Of a DNA stretch of 64,000 nucleotides, positions 38,244 through 50,067 are shown piece after piece; position 1 is the stretch's first letter; the number at the start of each line of letters is the position of its first letter. Origin of the DNA: Halomonas sp. (GTDB lineage: Bacteria; Pseudomonadota; Gammaproteobacteria; Pseudomonadales; Halomonadaceae); contig NZ_JAFIFK010000031.1 of the NCBI RefSeq assembly GCF_020832045.1, positions 51,023 to 115,022 of the forward strand, written 5' to 3'. Under the pieces are notes generated by a model, which saw only the letters and a list, made by a program, of their open reading frames with translations, was not told where the DNA came from and did not search any database. A program made the translations under genes and the position numbers.

Positions 38244-39188
38244 ATGAAGTTCGCCATCATGGGTAGTGGCGGCGTAGGCGGCTATTTCGGCGCGCGCCTG
38301 GCCGAAGCCGGAGAAAATGTCACTTTCATAGCCCGCGGCCAGCATCTAGAGGCCATGCAGCGCGACGGACTTCAGATACGCAGCATCAAGGGAGATGTGA
38401 CCATCAATCCGGTCCAGGCCACGGACGACCCCGCTACACTGGGCCCCATGGACTGCGTGATAGTGGCAGTGAAGGCATGGCAGGTGCGCGAGGCAGCAGA
38501 GGCGATACGGCCACTGATCGGTCCCGAAACCACCGTACTGCCACTGGAAAATGGCGTCGAGGCGGCAGATACGCTGGCCGAAGTACTGGGCGATTCACCG
38601 GTGCTGGAAGGCCTCTGCGGTATTCTGGCTTGGCGCGAAGCGCCGGGTCTAATTCGTCATGCCGGGGTTGATCCTTTCGTACGCCTCGGCGAGCGGGACA
38701 ACCAAAGTAGTGAGCGCACGGCGCGTCTCAAGGCCGTTTTTGACAAGGCTCATGGCATCAGTGCGGAGATACCCGACGACATCCGCGTCGCGCAATGGAG
38801 CAAGTTCCTGTTCATCTGCGCCATGAGCGGCATTGGCAGTCTGTGCCGGGCTCCCATTGGCGTGACCCGCCAGTTGCCCGAAACACGGGCCCTGATCCAG
38901 GCGATGCTCGAAGAGATCGACCAGGTCGCCAAGGGACACGGCGTGACCTTCCCCGCCGATGCCGTGGAACGCGCCATGCAGTTCATCGACGCCATGCCGG
39001 CAAATAGCACGTCCTCCATGCAACGCAACATCATGGCCGGCGAACCTTCCGAGCTGGAGTCGCAGAATGGCGCAGTGGTGCGACTCGGCCAAGCGGTAGG
39101 CGTGGCAACACCTACCCATGCCGCCGTCTACGCCGCCCTGTTGCCGCAGGAACTGGCTGCCCGGGGAGAGGCTCCCTTACTTCAATAG
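38244..39188 (+). CDS. panE: 2-dehydropantoate 2-reductase (PanE/ApbA family)
   Basis: A 314-residue NADP-dependent ketopantoate reductase family member. The N-terminal KFAIMGSGGVGGYFGARLAEAG is the nucleotide-binding loop. VVAVKAWQ holds the conserved catalytic-domain lysine, and the C-terminal NSTSSMQRNIMAGEPSELESQNG block includes the second substrate region. Ketopantoate reduction is a step in pantothenate synthesis, but several paralogues reduce other 2-oxoacids. Since no other pan gene is nearby, substrate assignment is tentative. GCGAGGAG precedes the ATG. Confidence 0.85.
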   Translation: MKFAIMGSGGVGGYFGARLAEAGENVTFIARGQHLEAMQRDGLQIRSIKGDVTINPVQATDDPATLGPMDCVIVAVKAWQVREAAEAIRPLIGPETTVLPLENGVEAADTLAEVLGDSPVLEGLCGILAWREAPGLIRHAGVDPFVRLGERDNQSSERTARLKAVFDKAHGISAEIPDDIRVAQWSKFLFICAMSGIGSLCRAPIGVTRQLPETRALIQAMLEEIDQVAKGHGVTFPADAVERAMQFIDAMPANSTSSMQRNIMAGEPSELESQNGAVVRLGQAVGVATPTHAAVYAALLPQELAARGEAPLLQ

Positions 39189-39233
39189 CGTTGAGTCTCA
39201 GGCAATGTCCCACTTGCAAGATGGAGTATCGAA

Positions 39234-40001
39234 ATGAGCCAGGTTCCTGATAACGCCCCCGGCCAGAACTGGAACGCCGCCGACTATGCCCGGCATGCCG
39301 ATTTCGTCGCCGAGCTAGGCGGTCCGGTGGCCGAACTGCTCGCCCCCCGGCCCGGCGAGCGCATTCTCGACCTGGGCTGCGGTGACGGTAGCCTGACTGA
39401 AATCGTGGCCCGCTCGGGCGCCACGGTCGTCGGCGTCGATGCTGCGCCCGACATGATCGAAGCCGCCAAGGCACGGGGGCTGGACGCTCGTCTCATGGAT
39501 GCCCACAACTTGGCTTTCGAGCATGAGTTCGATGCCGTATTCAGTAACGCCGCCATGCACTGGATGCTCAATCACGAAGCCGTGCTGGCCAGTATTCATC
39601 GGGCATTGAAGCCGAACGGACGTTTCGTCGCCGAGTTTGGCGGGCATGGCAATGTGGCGGCGATCTGTACTGCCCTGCTGGCGGCTCTGCAGGCGCGCGG
39701 CATCAGCGGTAAGGCCCGCTTTCCGTGGTACTTTCCTGCACCCGAAGAGTATGCCGAGGCGATGCAGACGGCGGGATTCACGGTCGACTCCATCGAGCTC
39801 ATCCCGCGCCCGACTCGCTTGCCGACGGGTATGGCCGGATGGCTTGAAACCTTCGCCAATCCATTTCTGCATGGTTTGGATGAAGAGATACGCGAGGCCG
39901 TGCTGAACGATGCCTTGGCGCTACTGGCCCCTAGCCTGCGTGACAGCCATGGCAATTGGACGGCCGATTACGTGCGACTGCGTGTGAGTGCACATCGCTG
40001 A
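39234..40001 (+). CDS. Class I SAM-dependent methyltransferase
   Basis: A 255-residue methyltransferase. ILDLGCGDGSLTEIVA (motif I), VVGVDAAPDMIEAAKARG (motif II) and FDAVFSNAAMHWM (motif IV) form a complete SAM site. The HWM segment and length resemble trans-aconitate methyltransferase and related small-molecule enzymes. Substrate not assignable. It follows the panE-like gene by 45 bp and may share its transcript. Confidence 0.85.
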   Translation: MSQVPDNAPGQNWNAADYARHADFVAELGGPVAELLAPRPGERILDLGCGDGSLTEIVARSGATVVGVDAAPDMIEAAKARGLDARLMDAHNLAFEHEFDAVFSNAAMHWMLNHEAVLASIHRALKPNGRFVAEFGGHGNVAAICTALLAALQARGISGKARFPWYFPAPEEYAEAMQTAGFTVDSIELIPRPTRLPTGMAGWLETFANPFLHGLDEEIREAVLNDALALLAPSLRDSHGNWTADYVRLRVSAHR

Positions 40002-40002
40002 A

Positions 40003-40031
40003 GCACCGGTCAGGCCTCGCCTGACCGGTGC
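40003..40031. terminator. Hairpin between convergent methyltransferase and ectD genes
   Basis: GCACCGGTCAGGC-CTC-GCCTGACCGGTGC, a perfect 13-base stem one base after the methyltransferase stop. No U-tract; probably serves both convergent genes. Confidence 0.6.
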
Positions 40032-40076
40032 CATGACTCACTCGACCAGCGAGACGCTCATCCGGTCGCAGTTCGA

Positions 40077-40988
40077 TCAGTCGACAGGTTTGAGCGCCGT
40101 CCAGTCGGTGCGATTGGCCAGGAACTCGGGGCGCGGACGATTGCCGCAAAAAGGATGGACCAGACCGTTTTCGACGCTGTTGTAGACGAAAAAGAGATTG
40201 CTGCGCGGCCAGCAGGACATATTCATGTTGGACCCGTGCATGGTATTGCACTCGAACATCACGAGCGTACCTGCCGCTCCTTTCGGCGCCTCGATTTCGC
40301 CCTCGAGCATCAACTTTCGCAGGCTGGTATTGTCAGGCACCCCGACATCCTGGCTCTTCAGTGACTCCTTGTAATTATCCGTGGGCGTGCGCCCAACACA
40401 CGGAATGAAGTATTTGTGCGAGCCGGGGATCAGCATCAAAGGGCCATTGAACTCCCCGTTATCGGTCAATACGATGGAGCAGCTCAGAGAGCGCATGCGC
40501 GGCATGCCATCCTCGCTGTGCCAGGTCTCGAAATCGGAATGCCAGTCGAAGCCCTTACCCTTAAATCCGGGCTTGTAGTTGATTCGCGACTGGTGAATGT
40601 AGATGCCTTTACCCAGCAATTGCTCGACCATGGCCAATAGCCGCGGATCACGTGTCAGCCGGCTGAAGCGCTCGGAAATCTCGTGAATGCCGAAGATTGA
40701 ACGAATTTCCTGCCGCCCCGGCTCGAGAACGGTGCCCTCCGAGAGCTTGAGGTCCTCATCCTCCTCGTAATCGTTCAGCTCCTGAATGAAGGCCTCCATC
40801 TCCTCGCGCGGAAAGAAGCCTTCGAAAGAGAGAAAGCCTTTCTGTTCGTATTCGCTGACCTGCTCCTCGCTCAGCGGGCCACCGCTGCGCTCTTCCCGTT
40901 CGGTATAAACCACAGGGTCGATACGCTCGAACATTCCCAACTTGCGCTCCAATCGCGTGGGGAATAAATCCTGTACGTCATTTTTCAT
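40077..40988 (-). CDS. ectD: Ectoine hydroxylase
   Basis: Fe(II)/2-oxoglutarate dioxygenase that converts the compatible solute ectoine to 5-hydroxyectoine. The 303-residue protein contains the EctD signature FDWHSDFETWHSEDGMPRMR with iron ligands His150 and Asp152, the third ligand His251 in NTMHGSN, and the IHQSRINYKPGF substrate region. AAGGAGGAG before the ATG at 40988 sets the start. No ectABC here; a stand-alone ectD is common in Halomonas. The 304-bp gap upstream (40989-41292) contains a perfect palindrome TTTGCATGCAAA (41063-41074), part of which serves as a TTGCAT -35 spaced 17 bases from TAGGGT. Confidence 0.95.
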   Translation of the reverse strand: MKNDVQDLFPTRLERKLGMFERIDPVVYTEREERSGGPLSEEQVSEYEQKGFLSFEGFFPREEMEAFIQELNDYEEDEDLKLSEGTVLEPGRQEIRSIFGIHEISERFSRLTRDPRLLAMVEQLLGKGIYIHQSRINYKPGFKGKGFDWHSDFETWHSEDGMPRMRSLSCSIVLTDNGEFNGPLMLIPGSHKYFIPCVGRTPTDNYKESLKSQDVGVPDNTSLRKLMLEGEIEAPKGAAGTLVMFECNTMHGSNMNMSCWPRSNLFFVYNSVENGLVHPFCGNRPRPEFLANRTDWTALKPVD

Positions 40989-41292
40989 CGCATGCTCCTC
41001 CTTGATCAAAGCGAAACGGCCAATCGTCCGACTGGGCATGATCCACCCTAGACCCGGAAACGTTTGCATGCAAAGTGAGTTTGTATCGGCCTATTACGAC
41101 AAGAAAATTAACCGTAAGTGACTTTGATAAAGGAGGGGACATTCAAAAACTTGGAATGAGCTTTTGCGCACGATTAAGAGCGCCTCGCCTAGCCAACAAG
41201 GCTGGTACCGATGCCGGGCATGCACGGAGAACGCTGTCCCCCGTGCAGGAAAAGCCAGCCGGAACGCTGCCATCCTCACCCGACCGAATGCA

Positions 41293-41769
41293 TCAATCTC
41301 GCTGATAGGTACCGATCAGCCGGTTCATGCCCAGCAGGTGTGGCTCCAGCTGTTTGAGCAGCTCAGCCAGCCCCAGTCCTTCAGGCAGGTCGGTCGGCTT
41401 GTCGAGGGCAAGTATCCAGAAGTAATAGTGGTGAATGCCGTGTCCCTCCGGCGGCATGGGGCCAGCGTAGCCCACTTTGCCAAAGTCGTTGTTGCCACGC
41501 GTACCATCGTTTGCGCCTTCATCCAAGCTGGTGGTGGAGCCCGGTAAGTTGTAGAGCAGCCAGTGGACGAAACCGTAGCTGCCATGCTGAACCAGCGGCG
41601 CATCCGGGTCATGGCAGATGACCGCGTAGCCCTTGGTGCCTTCAGGGGCGTCGCTCCAGCTCAGCGGCGGCGAGAGATCCTCCCCCTCACCGGTATACCG
41701 GGTGGGTATGGCGCCATGTGCATCGAAGGCCGAACTTTTCATCTGCATATTCGAGAGTGCAAAGGCCAT
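41293..41769 (-). CDS. YbhB/YbcL-type PEBP-like protein
   Basis: A 158-residue phosphatidylethanolamine-binding-protein-like domain. The conserved ligand-site blocks are SPPLSWSDAPEGTKGYAVICHDPDAP and FVHWLLYNLP...GYAGPMPPEGHGIHHYYFWILALD. Bacterial members have no settled function. GGAGG eight bases upstream fixes the ATG at 41769. No signal peptide, so probably cytoplasmic. Confidence 0.9.
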   Translation of the reverse strand: MAFALSNMQMKSSAFDAHGAIPTRYTGEGEDLSPPLSWSDAPEGTKGYAVICHDPDAPLVQHGSYGFVHWLLYNLPGSTTSLDEGANDGTRGNNDFGKVGYAGPMPPEGHGIHHYYFWILALDKPTDLPEGLGLAELLKQLEPHLLGMNRLIGTYQRD

Positions 41770-41845
41770 ATGCGTGAATCCTCCAGTCTGTTGAAAAGCG
41801 GAAGGGACTGAAACAGCGTCGGAAAAAGCCGTTAGACTGTCAAAC

Positions 41846-42307
41846 ATGAAACGTTTGCTGATTGTGGCCCATGCGCCCTCACCCAATACCCAACGCCTGC
41901 GCGACGCCGCAGAGCGCGGCGCCAAGCATGAGGATATCGATACCGTCGAAGTCATCGTGAAAGCGCCACTGGAAGCGGGCCCGGATGACGTGCTGGGTTG
42001 CGACGCCATCCTGCTCGGTACCACCGAGAACCTCGGCTACATGAGCGGCGCGCTGAAGGACTTCTTCGATCGCAGCTACTACACCCTACTCGAGGAGAAG
42101 CATGGCCTGCCCTGTGCGCTCTACGTGCGAGCAGGCCATGACGGCACAGGTACACGCAGGGCTGTTGAAGGCATCGTTACGGGACTGCGCTGGCGCTGGG
42201 CGCAGGAGCCACTGGTCCTGCGTGGCGAATGGCAAGAGGGATTCATCGAGCAGGTAGAGGTGATGGGGCTCTATCTGGCAGCGGGGCTCGAAGCGGGAGT
42301 GCTGTAG
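41846..42307 (+). CDS. Flavodoxin-like/NAD(P)H reductase family protein
   Basis: A 153-residue protein with a flavodoxin-like fold. KRLLIVAHAPSPNTQRLRDAAERGA is the phosphate loop. DAILLGTTENLGYMSGALKDFFDRSYY is the FMN-loop region seen in NADPH-dependent FMN reductases and WrbA relatives. Function unassigned. It ends 46 bp from the convergent CCGSCS-motif gene, with a shared hairpin between. Confidence 0.8.
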   Translation: MKRLLIVAHAPSPNTQRLRDAAERGAKHEDIDTVEVIVKAPLEAGPDDVLGCDAILLGTTENLGYMSGALKDFFDRSYYTLLEEKHGLPCALYVRAGHDGTGTRRAVEGIVTGLRWRWAQEPLVLRGEWQEGFIEQVEVMGLYLAAGLEAGVL

Positions 42308-42330
42308 GACATGCCCGAAGGGACATGTCC
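42307..42330. terminator. Hairpin between flavodoxin-like and CCGSCS genes
   Basis: GGACATG and CATGTCC arms with inner CCC/GGG pairing around a GAA loop. Located at the stop of the plus-strand gene and just downstream of the minus-strand one; plausible shared terminator. Confidence 0.5.
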
Positions 42331-42353
42331 GTTGTTTACAGCTCGCAGACGAG

Positions 42354-42539
42354 TCAGTTGCTGCACGACCCGCAGCAGACTCCTGGCTCTCCGTGCTTTT
42401 TCTTCTTTGCGGCGTCGGCGCTGGCAGGCTCGCCTGGGCTGACGTCCGCAGCCGCTGATGTCGAGGCGCCCGGCTCGAATGTCTGTATGGCTTGTTTGTC
42501 TTCCGCCTTGTCTCTCTTGAACAGATGCTTGAGCCCCAT
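42354..42539 (-). CDS. CCGSCS-motif small protein
   Basis: A 61-residue protein starting MGLKHLFKRDKAEDKQ. Its middle is low-complexity and rich in A, S, E and P. A lysine run leads to a C-terminal VCCGSCSN, so three cysteines (55, 56, 59) sit at the very end. The layout matches short proteins catalogued only by their CCGSCS motif; function unknown. The cluster could bind metal or react with nitric oxide. GAGGGG precedes the ATG. An NsrR-like operator overlapping a promoter lies 26 bases upstream. A longer in-frame start would read through that operator. Confidence 0.8.
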   Translation of the reverse strand: MGLKHLFKRDKAEDKQAIQTFEPGASTSAAADVSPGEPASADAAKKKKHGEPGVCCGSCSN

Positions 42540-42564
42540 GGTAGCCCCTCGCAGTGGATTTAAT

Positions 42565-42611
42565 AAGATGCATAACATATGCATCTTATTGTTCAGCGAT
42601 CCGGGCGTCAA
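42565..42611 (-). promoter_or_regulatory. Promoter overlapped by an NsrR-like operator
   Basis: AAGATGCAT-N5-ATGCATCTT (42565-42587) is a perfect inverted repeat with the 23-base geometry of the NsrR consensus AAGATGYATTTNAAATRCATCTT; arms extend to 13 bases each. On the minus strand TTGACG (42606-42611) and TAAGAT (42583-42588) are 17 bases apart, so the -10 lies inside the operator. This predicts repression relieved by nitric oxide. Confidence 0.75.
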
Positions 42612-42621
42612 CGCAGCAAAC

Positions 42622-42653
42622 AAAACGGCCCCGCCCGAAAGGGCGAGGCCGTT
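42622..42653 (-). terminator. Terminator of fadBA
   Basis: Minus strand: AACGGCC-T-CGCCC-TTTC-GGGCG-G-GGCCGTT followed by TTGTTTG, 26 bases after the fadA stop. Confidence 0.75.
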
Positions 42654-42678
42654 GGCCAAGCAGGGGCTTGCTTCAGGC

Positions 42679-43863
<1,185 letters not shown>

Positions 43864-43885
43864 TCACCTCCTGCTCGTGGTGGAT

Positions 43886-46063
43886 TCAGCTCTGTGCCTG
43901 GGTGGAATAGAAACGCTCGCCGGCTTCGGCCATCTTGCGCAGCTTGTCGGTGGGCGCGTAGAGCGGGCCAAGCTCCTCGGCCAGACCTTCGGCCAGTTTG
44001 ACGAACTCGGCCACACCCATGGCGTCGATGTAGCGCAGTGCACCACCGCGGAACGGCGGGAAGCCGATGCCGTAAATCAGCGCCATGTCGGCCTCGGCCG
44101 GGGTCTCGACGATGTTGTCCTCGAGACAGCGCACCGTCTCCAGACACAGCGGCACCATCATGCGAGCGATGATGTCTTCGTCGGAGAACTCCTTCTCGCT
44201 GACGACCACTTGCTTGACCAGCTCATAGGCCTTGTCGTCGCTGACCTTCTTCGGCTTGCCCTTGCGGTCTTCCTCGTAGGCGTAAAAACCCTTGTCGTTC
44301 TTTTGGCCCAGACGCTCGTTCTCGTACATGACCTGGATGGCGGTCTTGGAATCGCGGGCCATGCGGTCGGGGAAACCCTCGGCCATCACTTCATTGGCGT
44401 GCACGGCGGTATCCATGCCCACCACGTCGAGCAAGTAGGCGGGCCCCATGGGCCAGCCGAACTTCTCCATCACCTTGTCGACGCGCTGGAAATCGGCGCC
44501 CTGCTCCACCAGCAGGCTGAAGCCGCCGAAATAGGGGAACAGCACACGGTTGACCAGGAATCCGGGGCAGTCGTTGACCACGATGGGCGTCTTACCCATG
44601 GCGCGGGCATAAGCGACGGTGGCCGCCACGGCAGCGTCACCGGTTTTCTCGCCACGAATGACCTCGACTAGGGGCATGCGGTGCACGGGGTTGAAGAAGT
44701 GCATGCCGCAGAAGTTCTCGGGGCGCTTGAGATTCTGCGCCAGGCGGGTAATAGAGATGGTAGAAGTATTGGAAGTGAGGATGGTGTCCTCGCCAACCTG
44801 ACCTTCCACTTCAGTCAGCACCGCGTCCTTGATCTTGGGATTTTCCACCACTGCCTCGACCACCAGATCGACGTGGCCGAAATCGCCATAGGAGAGCGTC
44901 GGGCGGATCAGCGTCAGCTTCTCGGCCATCTGCTCGGTGGTGAGCTTGCTACGCTCCACCTGCTTGGCAAACAGCTTGCGCGACTCCTTGAGTCCCAGCT
45001 CGATGGCCTCTTCCTTGATATCCTTCATCAGGATCGGCGTGCCCTTCGAGGCGCTCTGGTAGGCAATGCCGCCGCCCATGATGCCGGCGCCCAGCACGGC
45101 GGTCTGCTTGACCTCGCGGGCCTGCTTCTCGAACTTGGCGGCCTTCTTCTTGACCACCTGATCGTTCATGAACAGGCCGACCAGATTGAAGGCCACATCG
45201 GTCATGGCCAGCTTGACGAAAGCTTTGGCCTCGATGGCCTGGGCGCGGGTGCGCTCCTCGCCGGCGCCCTTCTGGATCACCTTGATCGCCTCGACCGGTG
45301 CCGGATAGTGCGGCCCCGCCTTGCCGGCCACGAAGCCCTTGGCGGTTTCGAAGGCCATCATCTGTTCGATCGCATTGAGCTTGAGCGGCCCGGTCTTATC
45401 GGCCCGGCGCGCCTGATAGTCCAGCTCACCGGCGTTGGCACGTGCCAGGATGTCGAGCGCAGCCGCCTCGAGCTGATCGTTCGGCACCACGGCGTCCACC
45501 GCTCCAACCTTGAGCGCGGCATCGGCACGGTTCTCCGTGCCACCGGCGATCCACTCGACGGCATTATCCGAGCCGATCATGCGCGGCAGGCGTACGCAGC
45601 CACCCCAGCCGGGCAGAATGCCCAACTTGGTTTCGGGCAAACCGATCTTTGCCTTTTCGCCCATGACGCGGAAGTCGGTGGTCAGCGTGACTTCGCAGCC
45701 GCCACCCAGCGCCAGACCGTTGATCGCCGTGACCGTGGGGAACGGCAGGTCCTCGATAGCGTTGAAGATGTCGTGCACCTTCATCAGCATGGATTCGAGA
45801 AAGTCGCTTCCCTTGCCGAACATGCTCTGGAATTCGGTAATGTCCGCACCGACGATGAAGGCATCCTTGGCGCTACCGATCACCAGCCCCTTGAGGCCGC
45901 TCTCGCCGCGAATCGCCTGAATTGCCTCGTCGAGCTCGGCGACCACGGCGCTGGACAGCTTGTTGATGGATTCACCCTGTAGATCGAAGGTGAGCATGGC
46001 GACATCGTCGCCCCCGTTCTTGGTACCGCGGGCCACCGTGATGGCGTTGCCTTGATAGATCAT
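43886..46063 (-). CDS. fadB: Multifunctional fatty acid oxidation subunit FadB
   Basis: A 725-residue fusion: enoyl-CoA hydratase/isomerase domain (about 1-190; [14 protein letters not shown] and [12 protein letters not shown] with catalytic Glu residues), then 3-hydroxyacyl-CoA dehydrogenase with NAD loop [15 protein letters not shown] and the SNTSTISIT and [15 protein letters not shown] segments. Forms the alpha2beta2 complex with FadA. Length equals E. coli FadB (729). Likely transcribed from the 46064-46424 gap, in which a PsrA-like site is seen. Confidence 0.96.
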   Translation of the reverse strand: MIYQGNAITVARGTKNGGDDVAMLTFDLQGESINKLSSAVVAELDEAIQAIRGESGLKGLVIGSAKDAFIVGADITEFQSMFGKGSDFLESMLMKVHDIFNAIEDLPFPTVTAINGLALGGGCEVTLTTDFRVMGEKAKIGLPETKLGILPGWGGCVRLPRMIGSDNAVEWIAGGTENRADAALKVGAVDAVVPNDQLEAAALDILARANAGELDYQARRADKTGPLKLNAIEQMMAFETAKGFVAGKAGPHYPAPVEAIKVIQKGAGEERTRAQAIEAKAFVKLAMTDVAFNLVGLFMNDQVVKKKAAKFEKQAREVKQTAVLGAGIMGGGIAYQSASKGTPILMKDIKEEAIELGLKESRKLFAKQVERSKLTTEQMAEKLTLIRPTLSYGDFGHVDLVVEAVVENPKIKDAVLTEVEGQVGEDTILTSNTSTISITRLAQNLKRPENFCGMHFFNPVHRMPLVEVIRGEKTGDAAVAATVAYARAMGKTPIVVNDCPGFLVNRVLFPYFGGFSLLVEQGADFQRVDKVMEKFGWPMGPAYLLDVVGMDTAVHANEVMAEGFPDRMARDSKTAIQVMYENERLGQKNDKGFYAYEEDRKGKPKKVSDDKAYELVKQVVVSEKEFSDEDIIARMMVPLCLETVRCLEDNIVETPAEADMALIYGIGFPPFRGGALRYIDAMGVAEFVKLAEGLAEELGPLYAPTDKLRKMAEAGERFYSTQAQS

Positions 46064-46109
46064 CCACGAATCTCCACACAGAGGTTGGCGTTGGAGGAGT
46101 GCCAGATTT

Positions 46110-46123
46110 CATACGGCCGTTTG
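46110..46123. promoter_or_regulatory. PsrA-like palindrome upstream of fadB
   Basis: CATAC-GGCC-GTTTG differs by one base from the PsrA consensus (G/C)AAAC-N4-GTTT(G/C). It sits 47 bases upstream of fadB, as expected for a fatty-acid-responsive repressor of beta-oxidation genes. Short motif; could be chance. No other feature supported in the 361-bp gap. Confidence 0.35.
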
Positions 46124-46424
46124 ATTCCGGAAAGCTTGGTGTACTCCAGCCGGCACGTCAAGCCCCCCAAGACGTTTTGTCCCTGCCGGTTTGAAGCGAG
46201 GGAGAGAAAGCGAAATCATGTCTGGCAGACAGCATAGCTGCTCGGGTCATTTCTGGCGCAGCGCACCCGTCTTTCTGGCGGGACAAAAAGGCTCTGAAGG
46301 AAGCGAGGGAACCAAACGCTTAGCGCGATAATCAAATAACCGTAGCATCACGGGACGTGACAATTTGCATTACACGCAAGGGGTCCGGACAATTCGACAA
46401 AATCAACTATATATGCGGAGTCCC

Positions 46425-46868
46425 ATGCATCAGAACATCGGCTTCCGACTGTCTCGCCTGCCCCGCCTGTGGCGCGCCATCATCGACAGGCGACTCGCAC
46501 CGCTGGGGCTGACCCAGACGCGTTGGATCACGCTGTATCATCTCTGGCGATTGGGCGATGGGCAGCCGCAGTGCGACCTGGCCCGTGCGATTGGCGTCGA
46601 GGCGCCTTCTCTGGTCCGTACGCTGGATCAACTCTCGGAGCAGGGCCTGATCGAGCGCTGTCCCTGCGACCAGGATCGACGCACCAAGCGCGTATTTCTC
46701 ACCCAGGCTGCCACGCCGCTGCTCGAACAGATAGACGAGGTGGTCACCCAGGCAAGGCGAGAAATGCTGGGCGGCCTCAGCGAAGCGGAAATCCAGCAGC
46801 TCGACGCCCTTCTGGAACACATCGAGAACAATGGCCTTGCCATTCAGACCAAGGAGAGCGACGGCTGA
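46425..46868 (+). CDS. MarR/SlyA-family regulator
   Basis: A 147-residue winged-helix regulator. The SlyA-like pattern FRLSRLPRLWRAIIDRRLAPLGLTQTRWITLYHL leads to the recognition helix (VEAPSLVRTLDQLSEQGLIERCPCDQDRRTKRVFLT). SlyA-type proteins respond to phenolics, salts or (p)ppGpp and control envelope and stress genes. I use the ATG after GCGGAG; another ATG lies four codons upstream. Confidence 0.88.
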   Translation: MHQNIGFRLSRLPRLWRAIIDRRLAPLGLTQTRWITLYHLWRLGDGQPQCDLARAIGVEAPSLVRTLDQLSEQGLIERCPCDQDRRTKRVFLTQAATPLLEQIDEVVTQARREMLGGLSEAEIQQLDALLEHIENNGLAIQTKESDG

Positions 46869-46900
46869 GGCGTTCGCCCGTTCGAGGGCGAAGGTTATCC

Positions 46901-47437
46901 CTACTCGCGGTGTGTAATCTCACCGAAGGCACGGGTCCCTCCACGCTGGTCGGCATGTCCGGCCAGCGCATCCCGCAGCTTGCGGAAGTCCTCAACGTAG
47001 GTCAGGAAGCGCTCAGCCGTCTGCGACTCCCACCACCAGAAGGTGATGCCTGTCTCGCTGGACTCGACGACGAGCGCATCCTGTGGCAGGCGTGTCAGCA
47101 ACGCCTCGAGCGGCTCGTGAGCGGCGGGCGGCAGGGCTCGCAGCGGTTCGATGCGCCAGCGCCAGTCGGCCACAAAGGGCTTCAGCACCTCGCTGGCCTC
47201 TGCCGACCGCACCAGTACGAAACGCGGCCCGAGCGCATCGCTGGGATAGGACCAACGATAGCCCGGCATGGCCGTCTCGATGCCGTGCAGCGGCGGTTTT
47301 TCCAACACCACCTTGACCCCCGCCTTCATCGCGGCACTCCGCAGCGGGGCAACGCGGCGCTGCCGGGCGCTAGGCTTGAGCCACATCACCGGCGAAACCA
47401 TAAGCAATAGTACCGCCACGATTATTACCCAGACCAT
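46901..47437 (-). CDS. Membrane-anchored hypothetical protein
   Basis: A 178-residue protein with one N-terminal membrane helix (MVWVIIVAVLLLMVSPVMWL) and a soluble domain rich in Arg, Trp and Leu. I recognise no family. Segment VVESSETGITFWWWE is distinctive. CGGGAG precedes the ATG. Convergent with the MarR gene, divergent from the universal stress protein gene. Confidence 0.7.
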   Translation of the reverse strand: MVWVIIVAVLLLMVSPVMWLKPSARQRRVAPLRSAAMKAGVKVVLEKPPLHGIETAMPGYRWSYPSDALGPRFVLVRSAEASEVLKPFVADWRWRIEPLRALPPAAHEPLEALLTRLPQDALVVESSETGITFWWWESQTAERFLTYVEDFRKLRDALAGHADQRGGTRAFGEITHRE

Positions 47438-47538
47438 CGCAATCTCCCGATTCTTGACGCAAGTCGTTGTCTTGCATCGTCAGTCGTCCTAGAGTTAAGG
47501 CATATCAATCATATCGTGCCGTTTCGCAGGAGCCTGCC

Positions 47539-47994
47539 ATGAGCAATGAGTACCGTCACATCCTGGTCGCCGTCGACCTGACCAAGGATTCCCATAGGGT
47601 GCTCGAACGCGCCTTGCAGATTGCCGAGCGCAACCATGCCAAGCTGTCGATCATGCACACCTTGGAGCCGCTAGGCTTTGCCTATGGGGGCGACATCCCC
47701 ATGGATCTCACCAGCATCCAGGATCAGCTCGACGACCATGCCAAGCAGCGCCTGGCTGAAATTGCCGACCCTCATGTGGCAAAGGAGAACCAGCACGTGC
47801 TGGTCGGCATGCCCGATACCGAAATCCACCGCTTTGCCGAGGAGAATGGCGTCGACCTGATTGTGGTGGGCTCCCACGGCCGGCACGGTTTCGCCCTGCT
47901 GCTCGGCTCCACTTCGACCGGGGTACTGCACGGCGCTCAGTGCGACGTGCTGGCCGTGCGGGTAGGCAAGAAAGGCGAGAAAAGCGCCGAATAA
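47539..47994 (+). CDS. Universal stress protein UspA family
   Basis: A 151-residue cytoplasmic Usp domain. The start YRHILVAVDLTKDSHRVLERALQIA and the nucleotide-loop motif VVGSHGRHGFALLLGSTSTGVL (G-2x-G-9x-G-S/T) are complete, so ATP binding is likely. Role in stress survival inferred from the family. GCAGGAG precedes the ATG. Confidence 0.93.
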   Translation: MSNEYRHILVAVDLTKDSHRVLERALQIAERNHAKLSIMHTLEPLGFAYGGDIPMDLTSIQDQLDDHAKQRLAEIADPHVAKENQHVLVGMPDTEIHRFAEENGVDLIVVGSHGRHGFALLLGSTSTGVLHGAQCDVLAVRVGKKGEKSAE

Positions 47995-48001
47995 GATAAA
48001 T

Positions 48002-48042
48002 CCTGCGCGCCAGATGACCCACAGGGATGTGGGCAGCGCAGG
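48002..48042. terminator. Complex hairpin between usp and uup
   Basis: Outer arms CCTGCGC/GCGCAGG enclose an inner CCCACA-GGGA-TGTGGG stem. It lies between the convergent usp and uup genes and has no U-tract; probable transcript-end structure. Confidence 0.45.
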
Positions 48043-48044
48043 CC

Positions 48045-49967
<1,923 letters not shown>

Positions 49968-50067
49968 GCGCTCACCTCTCAATTCATCAAGGCGGCTAGT
50001 GTAACGCATGGCTGGCCCGCCGTGGCTTTGGTTACAATGCCTCATGTATCTGCAAAGGAGCGCCCCC

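Noticed and set aside
41075..41305. 76-codon plus-strand frame upstream of the PEBP gene
   Set aside because: AAAGGAGGGG is present, but not at a usable distance from a start, and the translation has no hydrophobic core or family match.
44681..45982. 433-codon plus-strand frame
   Set aside because: Antisense shadow of fadB.
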